A stretch of 47,509 bases of DNA from BOG-908 sp964244615 (GCA_964244615.1 CAXTJP010000015.1:1-47509); one strand, 5' to 3'; shown: positions 8,316 to 16,220, numbered from the stretch's first letter. A program made the numbers and translations. The notes: a model not told the origin generated them from the sequence alone.

Positions 8316-9107
8316 TTGCTGGTGACGGTGCTCGGCTGTGGTGGGTCGGCCGGCGTGCCGAGCCTGGGCGGTTCGGACGGGCGAGGGGATTGGGGCGCCT
8401 GCGACCCCGAAGAGCCGCGTAATCGCCGCACCCGGTCCAGCATCGTGATTGAGGGGCCGCAAGGCCGCCTCCTGGTCGATACCGGACCCGACATGCGAAT
8501 GCAGCTACTGGCCGCGGCGATTCCCAGAATCGACGCGATCATCTTTACCCACGCCCATGCCGACCACATAGCCGGCCTGGACGACGTGCGGCTGCTGAAC
8601 CGGGTGGCCGGCCACCCGCTTCCCACCTACGCCACGGCGGCGACGCGCGACGACCTGACCCGGCGCTTCGAATACGTTTTCCGCCCCTGGACGCCGCCGA
8701 ACTTCTACCGGCCGGTTCTAGATTTCTGCGTCATCAGCCCAGGCGAGACGATCGGCCCGTGCGGTCTGCACGTCCGCACCTTCGAGCAGGACCATCACGT
8801 GATGCCGACCCTTGGGCTGCGCGTCGGCGATTTCGCGTATTCCACCGATGTCGTCCGCCTCGACGCGCAAGCCAAGCAGACCTTGGTCGGGGTCAAGACC
8901 TGGCTGGTCGGCTGCTTCCAGCGCGAACCGCATTTGACCCACGCCGACGTCGCGCAGGTAGCGCGATGGCGGTCCGAGCTGGGCATCGAACGGGTCATCC
9001 TGACGCATATGGGCTACGATCTCGATTGGGCGTGGATGCGCACGCATCTGCCTCGAGGCCTGGAGCCGGCGCATGATGGTCTGATAATCCGCGTAGAAAG
9101 CCGATAA
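8316..9107 (+). CDS. PhnP-like metallo-beta-lactamase-fold hydrolase
   Basis: This 263-residue metallo-beta-lactamase-fold protein has the binuclear metal motif HAHADH at 79-84, later ligands in DHHVMP and STDVV, and a terminal LTHMGYD. The N-terminal TVLGCGGSAGVPSLGG and overall length match the PhnP-like (cyclic phosphodiesterase-type) branch that sits next to tatD and metG in many alphaproteobacteria. The best start is a TTG at 8316, one nt after the tatD stop, with only a weak AAGG upstream, so translation is probably coupled. The chromosomal role of this housekeeping relative is not established; true phosphonate metabolism is unlikely, since no phn gene is nearby. Confidence 0.88.
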   Translation: MLVTVLGCGGSAGVPSLGGSDGRGDWGACDPEEPRNRRTRSSIVIEGPQGRLLVDTGPDMRMQLLAAAIPRIDAIIFTHAHADHIAGLDDVRLLNRVAGHPLPTYATAATRDDLTRRFEYVFRPWTPPNFYRPVLDFCVISPGETIGPCGLHVRTFEQDHHVMPTLGLRVGDFAYSTDVVRLDAQAKQTLVGVKTWLVGCFQREPHLTHADVAQVARWRSELGIERVILTHMGYDLDWAWMRTHLPRGLEPAHDGLIIRVESR

Positions 9108-9141
9108 CCGGAAACGCGGCAACCAGAAACGTGGCTGGGAG

Positions 9142-9170
9142 TTGGCATAATATCCCTTCTGCGTTCTATA
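9142..9170 (+). promoter_or_regulatory. Possible sigma-70-type promoter of the cold-shock gene
   Basis: TTGGCA (9142-9147) and TCTATA (9165-9170) are separated by 17 nt in the otherwise empty 187-nt gap before the cold-shock gene. The TATAT in the -10 region is conspicuous in this GC-rich DNA. If real, it gives a leader of about 120 nt, similar to the long leaders of cspA-type messages. The -10 match is imperfect, so this is tentative. Confidence 0.3.
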
Positions 9171-9294
9171 TCGGTCGACCTCGGACTGGGTCTACGCGCG
9201 AAAGCGTGACTATTTCAGAACTCCGCGATAAGGTAGGTTGAACCGTGCGCGTGATAGCGTATGTGTTTTTCGCGCTGTTTTGTGAAATGAGAGA

Positions 9295-9918
9295 ATGTCC
9301 CAACCTGCACGCCGACCCTACCAGCCACGCCGCCGTGGCTTCGATGACGACCAGCCTTCCGCCCCCGACATCAACTGGGGTGCCCTGAACGGAGGCGGAG
9401 GACGATCCAGTTCTCCCGCAGCGTTCGGTCCGACACAATCCGCGACGGTCAAGTGGTTCAACCCCGAAAAGGGGTTCGGGTTCGTCGCAATGGGCGACGG
9501 CTCCGGCGACGCTTTCCTTCACTGTGCCGTGCTGCAGAGAGCGGGACACGACGCAGTCAGCGAAGGCGCGTCTCTGGAGGTGCGGGTCGGTCCCGGCCAG
9601 AAAGGTCTGCAGGTGACCGAGGTGGTCAGTGTCGACACCAGCACGGCCGCTCCGTCGCGTGCGCCGCGTTCCCCCTCGGCCGGCCCACGTGATCGCGCGG
9701 CGCCGTCCGGCCCAACGGTCGAGACGACCGGCACGGTGAAATGGTTCAACCCGACAAAGGGGTTCGGCTTCATTGCTCCCCAGGATGGCGGCAAGGACAT
9801 CTTCGTGCACATGTCGGTTCTCGGCAGCCTGCGCACCCTCAACGAGGGCCAGGTAGTCCGCGTGTCCGTCCGCCAGGGCGCAAAGGGCCCGGAAGCCGGC
9901 AGCGTCTCCGAAATGTGA
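9295..9918 (+). CDS. Twin cold-shock-domain nucleic-acid-binding protein
   Basis: This 207-residue protein has two cold-shock domains, at about 48-113 and 145-207. Each carries RNP1 (KGFGFV 59-64; KGFGFI 155-160) and RNP2 (DAFLH 72-76; DIFVH 168-172). CspA-fold proteins bind single-stranded RNA and DNA and act as RNA chaperones. An Arg/Pro-rich disordered N-terminus and a Ser/Pro/Arg linker (about 115-143) flank the first domain. Two-domain versions are characteristic of alphaproteobacteria. The ATG at 9295 follows a GAGAG stretch. It stands alone: 187 nt after the metallohydrolase and closed by its own hairpin terminator. Regulation by temperature or growth phase is plausible but not shown by the sequence. 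Confidence 0.93.
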   Translation: MSQPARRPYQPRRRGFDDDQPSAPDINWGALNGGGGRSSSPAAFGPTQSATVKWFNPEKGFGFVAMGDGSGDAFLHCAVLQRAGHDAVSEGASLEVRVGPGQKGLQVTEVVSVDTSTAAPSRAPRSPSAGPRDRAAPSGPTVETTGTVKWFNPTKGFGFIAPQDGGKDIFVHMSVLGSLRTLNEGQVVRVSVRQGAKGPEAGSVSEM

Positions 9919-9947
9919 GACGGTCAGCGTTGGCCGCCGATGATTTG

Positions 9948-9978
9948 AAGGCTGCCGGTTCACGCCGGCAGCCTTTTT
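9948..9978 (+). terminator. Rho-independent terminator after cold-shock gene
   Basis: An 11-bp perfect GC-rich stem (9948-9958 with 9965-9975) with a 6-nt loop runs directly into a T5 tract ending at 9978. It lies 30 nt after the stop of the cold-shock gene. Confidence 0.93.
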
Positions 9979-10028
9979 CATGTCTCCGCACCTGGTATCA
10001 AATGGTCGAAACGTCTGGAGATACCGGC

Positions 10029-10481
10029 ATGGCCGACCGTGAACGCAAACCGGTGATGACGGGCGGCTGCCAGTGCGGCGCTATACGCTACGCGCTGTTT
10101 GCCCGACCACGGAACTCCGTCTGTCACTGCCGCATGTGCCAGAAGGCGGTCGGCGGCCCGTTTGCGGCTCTGTCTATGGTCGAGGCCGCGGACATCGGCT
10201 GGACTCGCGGCACCCCTGCCCTGTTCCAGAGCTCGTCGATGGCACTGCGCGGCTTTTGCGCCCGCTGCGGCACACCGCTGACTTACCAGGGACTAGGCGA
10301 GGACAGGATCGAGGTCACGACAGGCAGTCTCGACCATCCCGAACACGCCAGCCCAGTCGAGGCGTCCGGCCGCGAAGCGCGTCTGCCCTGGGTCGACGAG
10401 CTGCCCACCCTTCCCGCCAACCCGACCGATCAGAAATTTGCCGGCCTGGTCAGCTTCCAGCACCCCGACCACGAGACCTGA
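10029..10481 (+). CDS. GFA-family (glutathione-dependent formaldehyde-activating-like) zinc protein
   Basis: This 150-residue member of the GFA/CENP-V fold family has zinc-binding cysteines at 14 and 16 (GGCQCGAIRY), 32, 34 and 37 (CHCRMC) and 77 and 80 (CARCG), the full ligand set. Members of this family have been linked to glutathione and formaldehyde, but most, including this type, have no proven reaction. The ATG at 10029 has GGAG 8 nt upstream; an in-frame ATG at 10002 is less well placed. It is a single gene after the cold-shock terminator and converges on the amidase gene. Confidence 0.9.
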   Translation: MADRERKPVMTGGCQCGAIRYALFARPRNSVCHCRMCQKAVGGPFAALSMVEAADIGWTRGTPALFQSSSMALRGFCARCGTPLTYQGLGEDRIEVTTGSLDHPEHASPVEASGREARLPWVDELPTLPANPTDQKFAGLVSFQHPDHET

Positions 10482-10497
10482 CGCGAGCTGGCGCGGT

Positions 10498-10572
10498 CGG
10501 GTGCCCGCAGCAACCTCCCCGACAGCATGACCAAAAGTTTCTCGCTTTTTTCTTCGAGAGAACGCCCTTCGT
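10498..10572 (-). repeat. 3'-end hairpin element, copy A (degenerate)
   Basis: Read on the minus strand, this copy has a weak hairpin (TCTCG/CGAGA, 10540-10544 with 10555-10559), then AAACTTTTGGTCATGCTGTC and the conserved tail GGGGAGGTTGCTGC. It lies 31 nt beyond the amidase stop, with its hairpin 44 nt from that stop, in the convergent gap with the GFA gene. It shares its tail with copies B, D and E. Confidence 0.65.
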
Positions 10573-10603
10573 GCCTCCATAGGCAAGCTGGCACCCCCGC
10601 GTC

Positions 10604-12208
10604 TCAGGGACGCCCCAGGGCCGGCTTGAGCAGGGCGGTCGCTATCGGAACCGGACCCAGGCTGGGCTCGGCCTGCAACCCCAGCGCCTGTTCGAACGCG
10701 TAGCCGTAGGCCAGCATGCGCGCGTCGGACCAGGCCGGGCCGACGATCGAGAGACCGACCGGCAGCCCGGACACGAGCCCCATCGGCAGCGACAAATGCG
10801 GGTAGCCCGCCACCGCCGGCAGCGTGCTCGTCTGACCCGAGGAATGGTCCCCGTTTACCGTGTCCACCACCCAGGCCGGACCGGCCGTCGGCGCAACCAG
10901 CGCGTCGAGCTTCTGGCCGGCCAGCATGCGGTCGATGCCGTCACGGCCGGCCAGGCGAAGCGAGGTGGCGCGAGCTGCAAGGTAGGTAGGGTCGTCCAGC
11001 CCGTGCGTTGCCTGGGCCTTCTCGAACAGCTCCTGGCCGAACAGGCCGAGCTCACGCTCGGCATGAAGGTGGTTGAACGTGATCAGGTCGGCCAGCGTGC
11101 GCGCCTGGACGGCGGGGGGCGTGGTGGAGAGATAGGACGCGAGGTCTGCCTTCAGTTCGGTGAGCAGCACGATCAGCTCAGCGTCGCCGATCGCGTCCGG
11201 CCCACCGCCGGGAACCTCGGGCAGCTTGTCGATCTCGACCAGGGTCGCGCCCGCCCGACGCAGCACGTCCAGGGCGCGGGCGAACACGGCGTCGGTCTCG
11301 GGGCTGAAGCCGGCCTCGAAGCGCATCACGCCGATCCGGCGGCCGCGCAAGGCTCCGGCATCGAGGCCGGCCGTGTAGTCCGCCCGGTGCGCATCGGCAT
11401 CCTTGGTAGCGGGGTCGGCCGGATCGCTGCCCGCCATCACCCCCAGCAGCACGGCCACGTCTCGCACGCTGCGGCCCATCGGCCCGGCCGTGTCCTGGCT
11501 GTGCGCCAGGGGCACGATGTTGTGCCGCGAGACGAGGCCGAGCGTCGGCTTGAACCCCACCACCCCGTTCACCGAGGCGGGACAGGTGACCGACCCGTCG
11601 GTTTCGGTGCCCACCGCGGCGGCAGCCAGCCCGGCGGCCATCGCAGCCCCGCTCCCCGAGCTGGAGCCACAAGCAGAACGGTCCGTCGACCACGGGTTGC
11701 GGGTCAGACCGCCCACCGCACTCCATCCGCTGACCGAGCGAGAGCCGCGCATGTTGGCCCACTCGCTGAGGTTGGTCTTGCCGAGCACGATCGCGCCGGC
11801 TGCCCTGAGCTTGGCGACCAACGTCGCGTCCCGCCCCGAAAGATTGTCGCGCAGCGCCCAGGAGCCGGCGGTGGTCGGCATAGGGTCGGCCGTCTCGATG
11901 TTGTCCTTGAGCAGGACCGGGATGCCGTGCAGCGGGCCGCGCAGCGCGTGCGCCCGCCGCTCGGCATCCAGCGCACGGGCGTCGGCGAGCGCCCGGGGGT
12001 TGATCGCCAGCACCGCCTGCAGCGCCGGTCCGTTGCGGTCCACCGCTTCGATCCGCGACAGGTAGCCCTGCACGACCTGCTCGGAGGTGGTCGTTCCCGC
12101 CGCCAGCGCGGCCTGCAGGTCGGTCAGGGTTGGCCTGGTCAGAGCCGGGGGGGCGCTCATCGCCGGTCCGGACAGGCAGAGCAGAGCGCAGAGAAGGCCA
12201 TGACGCAT
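10604..12208 (-). CDS. Exported amidase-signature hydrolase
   Basis: This 534-residue amidase-signature-family enzyme hydrolyses amide bonds. The Ser-cisSer-Lys apparatus is present: Lys101 in VLLKDNIET, the GSSSGSGAA loop at 181-189 and Ser206 in TETDGSVTCPA. An N-terminal signal peptide (MRHGLLCALLCLSGPAMSA) predicts export to the periplasm. This is the branch usually annotated as amidase or Asp/Glu-tRNA amidotransferase-A-like, but it is not GatA: GatB and GatC are absent and the protein is exported. The ATG at 12208, with AAGGG upstream, was preferred over a start 18 codons earlier because it puts the hydrophobic leader at the N-terminus. It is downstream of the glycosyltransferase by 40 nt and probably co-transcribed. 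Substrate unknown. Confidence 0.92.
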   Translation of the reverse strand: MRHGLLCALLCLSGPAMSAPPALTRPTLTDLQAALAAGTTTSEQVVQGYLSRIEAVDRNGPALQAVLAINPRALADARALDAERRAHALRGPLHGIPVLLKDNIETADPMPTTAGSWALRDNLSGRDATLVAKLRAAGAIVLGKTNLSEWANMRGSRSVSGWSAVGGLTRNPWSTDRSACGSSSGSGAAMAAGLAAAAVGTETDGSVTCPASVNGVVGFKPTLGLVSRHNIVPLAHSQDTAGPMGRSVRDVAVLLGVMAGSDPADPATKDADAHRADYTAGLDAGALRGRRIGVMRFEAGFSPETDAVFARALDVLRRAGATLVEIDKLPEVPGGGPDAIGDAELIVLLTELKADLASYLSTTPPAVQARTLADLITFNHLHAERELGLFGQELFEKAQATHGLDDPTYLAARATSLRLAGRDGIDRMLAGQKLDALVAPTAGPAWVVDTVNGDHSSGQTSTLPAVAGYPHLSLPMGLVSGLPVGLSIVGPAWSDARMLAYGYAFEQALGLQAEPSLGPVPIATALLKPALGRP

Positions 12209-12248
12209 GTGGGTCCCTTGCTGGGTCGGGTGGTTTGAATGAGGTCGG

Positions 12249-14201
12249 TCATGCCGCTTCATGCCGATCGGCGATCAGGTCGCGGAAGTGCCGCACGATG
12301 TCGGACGCGTTGGGCGGCAGCCCGTTGGCCAGGAAGGCGGTGCGGGTGACGGCGAGCTGGCTGGCGAAACTCGCCTTCAGCGCCGCATCGGAGTCGGCGA
12401 TGCCGGGCAGCCGGAGCAGGCTGTCCAGCACCGCCCCCTGCCCGCGCGCGCAATCGAGGACTCGCCTGTCCTCCACCAGCAGTTCCGGCTGCGCCAGGTC
12501 GAGGAAGCTGCTCGCGATGAACTCCAGCGGCCTGAGGCTCTCCGGGTTGCCGGAGGCGAGGTCGCCGCGGCCGCGCCCCCACTTCCACAGGGCCTCGTCG
12601 GCGGTGCGCAGCATGTAGTGGTTGATCCAGGCGTGCTCCGCCGAAGGCGCGGGCGAGACGGCGGGACCCCGGCCCGGGATCAGCGGATGATGATGCAGTG
12701 CGCCGTCGGCCGACCGGTAGGCGAACGGCGCGTCCAGCGTCGCGGTCGGGAAATGCGGCTGGCTGTACCAGAACAGCCGTGTCCGGATCAGCGACTTGAC
12801 GAGTTCGTGGACGCCGCGCTGACGCCGGGTGAAACGCCGCAGCGTGGATTCGGCCGACCAGACATCCCCGGGCAGGCCGGCGAACATCACCCAGCACAGC
12901 GCCACCGCATCGACCGGCTGCGATTCCTGCAACCCGAGAAAATCGCCGATGCTGTCGAAGATGCGGGCGTCGAAGCCGACGTACTCGTCCAGGTCCAGCA
13001 CCGCGGTCCAGCGGAAATCCAGGATCTGCGGCAGCATGGTCAGCGCATGCGTGTAGCCCTTCAGCTGCGGGCCGATCGAGGGCGTGCGGGCGTTGCGCAC
13101 CAGCGTGACCACGCCGTGCCGGGCCAGCGTCTCCAGCAGCGTGTCGGAGCCGTCCTCGTTCTCGTTGGTGTAGAGGAAGATGTGCTCGAAGCCGATCGAG
13201 AGGTGGTAGGACACCCAGTCCAGCAGGTAGGCGCCCTCGTTGCGCGCGGAGGCCAGCACGCAGGCGGTGCGACGCGGCAGCACCTGGCGGCGGGCGAGGG
13301 CCTGCACGGCCAGGCCGGCCGGCACCAGGCCGCTGGCGGAGGCGGGCAGCAGCATCGCCTCGTCGCTCGCCGGCGAGACGGCGGTGCCGTCGGGCGAAAC
13401 CCCTGCCCGGCTCTCGCACCAGGAGGCCAGCTGCGGCAGCTTGTCCTGCAGCCACGGATCGCCCGGCATGGCGCGCCGCAGCAGCGCCCTCTCGCTCGCC
13501 TGCTGCAGCAGCCTGCGCGCCAGTTCGGACATCTCCTCGCGCGGCATGACCCGCACCAGGGTTTCGGCCAGCTCCGCCCGCAGCGCGCCGCGACGCAGTC
13601 TTGCCAGCAGGGTGGTGGCGCGCAGGCCATCGCTTGCGGCGGCACCGATTTCGGCGGCCGGGGCGCGCAGCCCGGCCGGCACGTCGTTCTCAGCAATCGG
13701 CGTCAGGCAGAACACCGCCTGCCTGGCGTTGCCGTCACCCTCGAAGCGCAGGTCCGGCACGCCGCTCGTCGCGTGCACGGTCAGGAATTGCGCGCCACCG
13801 AGCGGATAACGGAGCCGCACCACGCCGCGCGTATCGGTCTGCAGCAGGCGGGTGGAAACGGCGATGGACCGCATCGGGTCGTTCCGCAGGCGCAGCACGC
13901 GTCCGTCGGGTGCCATCAGCAGGCAGAGATGCGGCATCGCGGCGGGGATGACGGCGATCACCGCCAGGGCCTGGTCCAGCGCCGAGACGACCAGCGCATC
14001 CCCCGCCGCCTCGGCGGTGAGCCAGCCCCCATCCAGCGCCTTGACACGATGATAGGCCACGGCATCGGAACCGGTCGGCTGGTCGGCCATGGCCGGCGGG
14101 CGAGCCGAGACGTCGGCCTGGGCGACACGCTTGCCCGGCCGTCGGAACACCGCCCTTAGAAATTCGGCCAGGCTACCGCTCATCGTCGCGCTGGCCGCCA
14201 T
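12249..14201 (-). CDS. Glycosyltransferase family 2/92-like protein with unassigned N-terminal domain
   Basis: This 650-residue protein has two parts. Residues about 310-560 form a GT-A-type glycosyltransferase of the GT2_4/GT92 kind, with RNEGAYLLDWVSYHLSIGF, the nucleotide-sugar DxD site LDLDEYVGF and the late INHYMLR segment typical of the group. Residues about 45-280 are rich in short beta-like hydrophobic stretches and Arg/Leu helices that I do not recognise. No signal peptide or membrane span is evident, so action at the cytoplasmic face is likely. The start is uncertain: ATG at 14201 or 14183, neither with a strong ribosome site. It is divergent from mazG and precedes the amidase. The sugar and acceptor are not predictable. 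Confidence 0.85.
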   Translation of the reverse strand: MAASATMSGSLAEFLRAVFRRPGKRVAQADVSARPPAMADQPTGSDAVAYHRVKALDGGWLTAEAAGDALVVSALDQALAVIAVIPAAMPHLCLLMAPDGRVLRLRNDPMRSIAVSTRLLQTDTRGVVRLRYPLGGAQFLTVHATSGVPDLRFEGDGNARQAVFCLTPIAENDVPAGLRAPAAEIGAAASDGLRATTLLARLRRGALRAELAETLVRVMPREEMSELARRLLQQASERALLRRAMPGDPWLQDKLPQLASWCESRAGVSPDGTAVSPASDEAMLLPASASGLVPAGLAVQALARRQVLPRRTACVLASARNEGAYLLDWVSYHLSIGFEHIFLYTNENEDGSDTLLETLARHGVVTLVRNARTPSIGPQLKGYTHALTMLPQILDFRWTAVLDLDEYVGFDARIFDSIGDFLGLQESQPVDAVALCWVMFAGLPGDVWSAESTLRRFTRRQRGVHELVKSLIRTRLFWYSQPHFPTATLDAPFAYRSADGALHHHPLIPGRGPAVSPAPSAEHAWINHYMLRTADEALWKWGRGRGDLASGNPESLRPLEFIASSFLDLAQPELLVEDRRVLDCARGQGAVLDSLLRLPGIADSDAALKASFASQLAVTRTAFLANGLPPNASDIVRHFRDLIADRHEAA

Positions 14202-14343
14202 TCGGGTTGGGTCGGCGTGTCATGATGAAAGGCTAGCCGACCGGTACGGCAGGGTCGAGGCATCCGGACCGCGAGGCCGGGTGCCTTGCCGCCCGCCCCG
14301 CCCCGCGTCATGTGGGGGCGTGGCCAATGGACGGAGGGAGCCG

Positions 14344-15138
14344 ATGTCGGATGCCGAGCAGCAGGTCGGCCGACTGCTGGACATCATGGCGCGGCTGCGC
14401 GACCCGGTGGCTGGCTGTCCCTGGGACCGGGCGCAGGATTTCGCCACCATAGCCCGCTACACGGTCGAGGAGGCCTACGAGGTGGCCGACGCGATCGCGC
14501 GCGCCGATTTCGCCGCCCTGCCGGACGAGCTCGGCGATCTGCTGTTCCAGGTGGTCTACCACGCCCGCCTGGCGGAGGAGGCGGGGCGCTTCGCGTTTGC
14601 CGACGTGGCCCGCGCCATCGGCGACAAGATGGTGCGCCGCCACCCGCACGTGTTCGGCGACGCCGCCGCGCGCGACGCCGCCGTGCAGACCGAGGCGTGG
14701 GAGGCGCACAAGGCGGCCGAGCGGCGCGACCGTGCCGAGCACGGCGCGCTGGCCGGCGTGCCGGTGGGCCTGCCGGCGCTGACCCGCGCCGAAAAGCTGA
14801 CCAGGCGCGCTGCCCGCGTCGGGTTCGACTGGCCGGACGCGGCCGCGGTGCTCGACAAGCTGGACGAGGAGGTGGCCGAGCTGCGCGCCGAGCTGCCGGA
14901 GGCCGATCCCGCGCGCCTGGCCGACGAGCTGGGCGACATGCTGTTCGTGCTGGCCAACCTGGCGCGCAAGCTGGGATTGGACCCCGAGACCTGCCTGCGC
15001 GGCGCCAACGACAAGTTCGCGCGACGGTTCAACGCGGTGGAGCAGAGCCTGGCCGAGGAAGGGCGCACGCCCGCCGAAGGTACGCTCGCCAAGATGGAGG
15101 CGGCTTGGCGGACAGCCAAGTTACGGGAAGCCTCATAG
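14344..15138 (+). CDS. mazG: Nucleoside triphosphate pyrophosphohydrolase MazG
   Basis: This 264-residue protein has tandem MazG domains and hydrolyses NTPs to NMP plus pyrophosphate, serving as nucleotide-pool housecleaning. The first domain has EEAYEV (42-47) and DELGDLLFQ (61-69), which supply the acidic magnesium ligands. The second repeats the pattern as DEEVAEL and DELGDMLFVL, after the conserved RRAARVGFDW linker. The ATG at 14344 has a strong GGAGGGAG site upstream and gives the standard length; the longer open frame is rejected. It is monocistronic, divergent from the glycosyltransferase. A 7-bp inverted repeat (14210-14216 with 14236-14242) sits in the divergent gap. Confidence 0.96.
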   Translation: MSDAEQQVGRLLDIMARLRDPVAGCPWDRAQDFATIARYTVEEAYEVADAIARADFAALPDELGDLLFQVVYHARLAEEAGRFAFADVARAIGDKMVRRHPHVFGDAAARDAAVQTEAWEAHKAAERRDRAEHGALAGVPVGLPALTRAEKLTRRAARVGFDWPDAAAVLDKLDEEVAELRAELPEADPARLADELGDMLFVLANLARKLGLDPETCLRGANDKFARRFNAVEQSLAEEGRTPAEGTLAKMEAAWRTAKLREAS

Positions 15139-15197
15139 GGTGCCTCCGCACATGGCGGCGGCGGCCACGGCATGTCTAAGCTCAGTGGTTTACTGCC

Positions 15198-15300
15198 CTA
15201 TAGGACGCTGACCAGATCGGTCTTGGAGAAATCTTTGCCGATGAACAGCAACGGGCAGTCGTTGTGAGCGGCGACCTCGTAGGCAAACAGTCACCGACGT
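15198..15300 (-). pseudogene. C-terminal remnant of a VapC-type PIN-domain toxin
   Basis: Only the last ~35 codons of a PIN-domain ribonuclease toxin survive, ending at a TAG at 15198-15200. Reading on the minus strand gives LNVGDC, then, after a one-base slip, AYEVAAHNDCPLLFIGKDF and SKTDLVSVL. This matches the C-terminal VapC signature GDCFAYA...PLLF(K/I)G.DFS.TD. The slip falls in the Phe codon of GDCF, where TGTTTGCC appears in place of TGTTTTGCC. The start, the first three acidic residues and most of the fold are gone, so no toxin can be made. Confidence 0.75.
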
Positions 15301-15507
15301 TCAGGCCGGCATCCGCCCTCATCGTAGAGGGCGTCCTGAAGCTCGGCGCTGCCTGGCCCGGGCGTCTTGCTGCGGGCCGCCGAGGCCATCACCTCGTCCA
15401 GCACACGCCGGCGTGCCTCCATGTCGACGGGCGGCCTCGTCACCCGCCTCCGCCCGCCGCACCAGCTCCGTAAGCTGCGCTTTCGCGTCGCTCACCGACA
15501 CGTTCAT
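15291..15507 (-). pseudogene. Broken Phd/VapB-type antitoxin gene
   Basis: The ATG at 15507 starts a typical Phd/YefM-fold antitoxin N-terminus (MNVSVSDAKAQLTELVRRAE then AGDE, 24 residues). At about 15435 the frame is broken: the expected strand after GDE is missing. A different frame then reads MEARRRVLDEVMASAA... and LQDALYDEGG, the usual helical tail that ends DFLYDEDGLPA in intact relatives. A deletion of a few tens of bases with a frameshift explains this. The frame then runs into the toxin remnant with no intact toxin start. With the toxin remnant, this is a decayed type II toxin-antitoxin locus. Confidence 0.75.
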
Positions 15508-15533
15508 GATGTCACCTCGATTGGAAAGAAACA

Positions 15534-15552
15534 TGGACCATAGAGTGGTCCA
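15534..15552. promoter_or_regulatory. Operator-like inverted repeat of the decayed TA locus
   Basis: TGGACCA (15534-15540), a 5-nt spacer and TGGTCCA (15546-15552) form a perfect 7-bp inverted repeat, 27-45 nt upstream of the antitoxin ATG. This is the usual location for antitoxin autoregulation. It has outlived the genes, and might now affect the divergent monooxygenase gene 83 nt away. Confidence 0.5.
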
Positions 15553-15634
15553 ATTCAAAGCCGCCTGCTCCGTGGCGGTTTCGATTTGCCCCGCGACCGT
15601 GATAGTCTCGGTCACCGACATAGGCGCTCACACC

Positions 15635-15943
15635 ATGATCCACGTCGTCGCCATCCTCACCGCCCATCCCGGCCAGCGCGACGCGATGCTGGCGGTGTTT
15701 CGCGAGAACCTGCCTGCGGTGCGCGCCGAGCCGGGCTGCATCGCCTACCAGCCGGTGGTGGACGCGCCCGATCTCGGGTCGTTCCAGGCCAAGATCGGCG
15801 AGGACTCGTTCATGGTGCTGGAGACCTGGGAGAATGCCGACGCGCTACGCGCCCATTCCGTGGCGCCGCACATGGTGGAGTACGGCAGAAAGACCAAAGG
15901 GATGGTTGCGAGCCGGGTGATTCACGTGTTGGAGCCGGCGTAA
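15635..15943 (+). CDS. YgiN-like antibiotic biosynthesis monooxygenase (ABM) domain protein
   Basis: This 102-residue single ABM-domain protein of the ferredoxin-like dimeric alpha/beta-barrel fold includes quinol monooxygenases such as YgiN. Family landmarks are an N-terminal VVAILTAHPGQRDAM, the RAEPGCIAYQP strand and FMVLETWENADALRAH, which places a Trp-Glu pair next to the pocket. The ATG at 15635 gives the usual length; the ribosome site is weak. It stands alone between the decayed toxin-antitoxin locus and a convergent small membrane protein gene. The reaction is not predictable, as members range from quinol oxidation to heme degradation. Confidence 0.9.
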   Translation: MIHVVAILTAHPGQRDAMLAVFRENLPAVRAEPGCIAYQPVVDAPDLGSFQAKIGEDSFMVLETWENADALRAHSVAPHMVEYGRKTKGMVASRVIHVLEPA

Positions 15944-15980
15944 GGGAAGCAAGTTTCGCCTGCTGGCCGGGTGTGGGCAT

Positions 15981-16045
15981 AGACCTCCGCGGCAGCACGA
16001 CCGAAAGTTGTTTGCTGCTTGTCAAAAAAGCAGACCTTGTCTTCC
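15981..16045 (-). repeat. 3'-end hairpin element, copy B (diverged)
   Basis: On the minus strand, 16 nt after the stop of the 56-residue ORF, there is a CTGCTT/AAGCAG hairpin (16028-16033 with 16015-16020). It is followed by CAAACAACTTTCGGTCGTGC and the tail GCCGCGGAGGTC. It is the same module as copies D and E with substitutions and occupies a convergent gap. Confidence 0.65.
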
Positions 16046-16049
16046 TGGT

Positions 16050-16220
16050 TCAGCTCCCGCGCCAATAAAGGACGATGTCCACGAAGGCAGCCAGCGAGAT
16101 CGGCATCACCAGCAGGGTGGCCGCGAACACGATGATCAGCACGGTGGCCGTGTTGTCGCTCATGACTGGGCGTTTTGGCGGCTCCGGCTTGTCGAAAAAC
16201 CCGGCGTGATCGAACGGCAT
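16050..16220 (-). CDS. Small single-span membrane protein (56 aa), unknown
   Basis: This 56-codon frame starts at an ATG at 16220 with GGAGAGG 6 nt upstream. The product has a short Pro- and charge-rich N-terminus (MPFDHAGFFDKPEPPKRPV) and one strongly hydrophobic segment at about 27-50 (VLIIVFAATLLVMPISLAAF and flanks), ending YWRGS. A second in-frame ATG at 16163 would give 37 residues. It follows the cystathionine gamma-synthase-family gene by 35 nt on the same strand, so it may be the last gene of that operon. I do not recognise the family. The good ribosome site and clean membrane span argue that it is expressed. Confidence 0.6.
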   Translation of the reverse strand: MPFDHAGFFDKPEPPKRPVMSDNTATVLIIVFAATLLVMPISLAAFVDIVLYWRGS

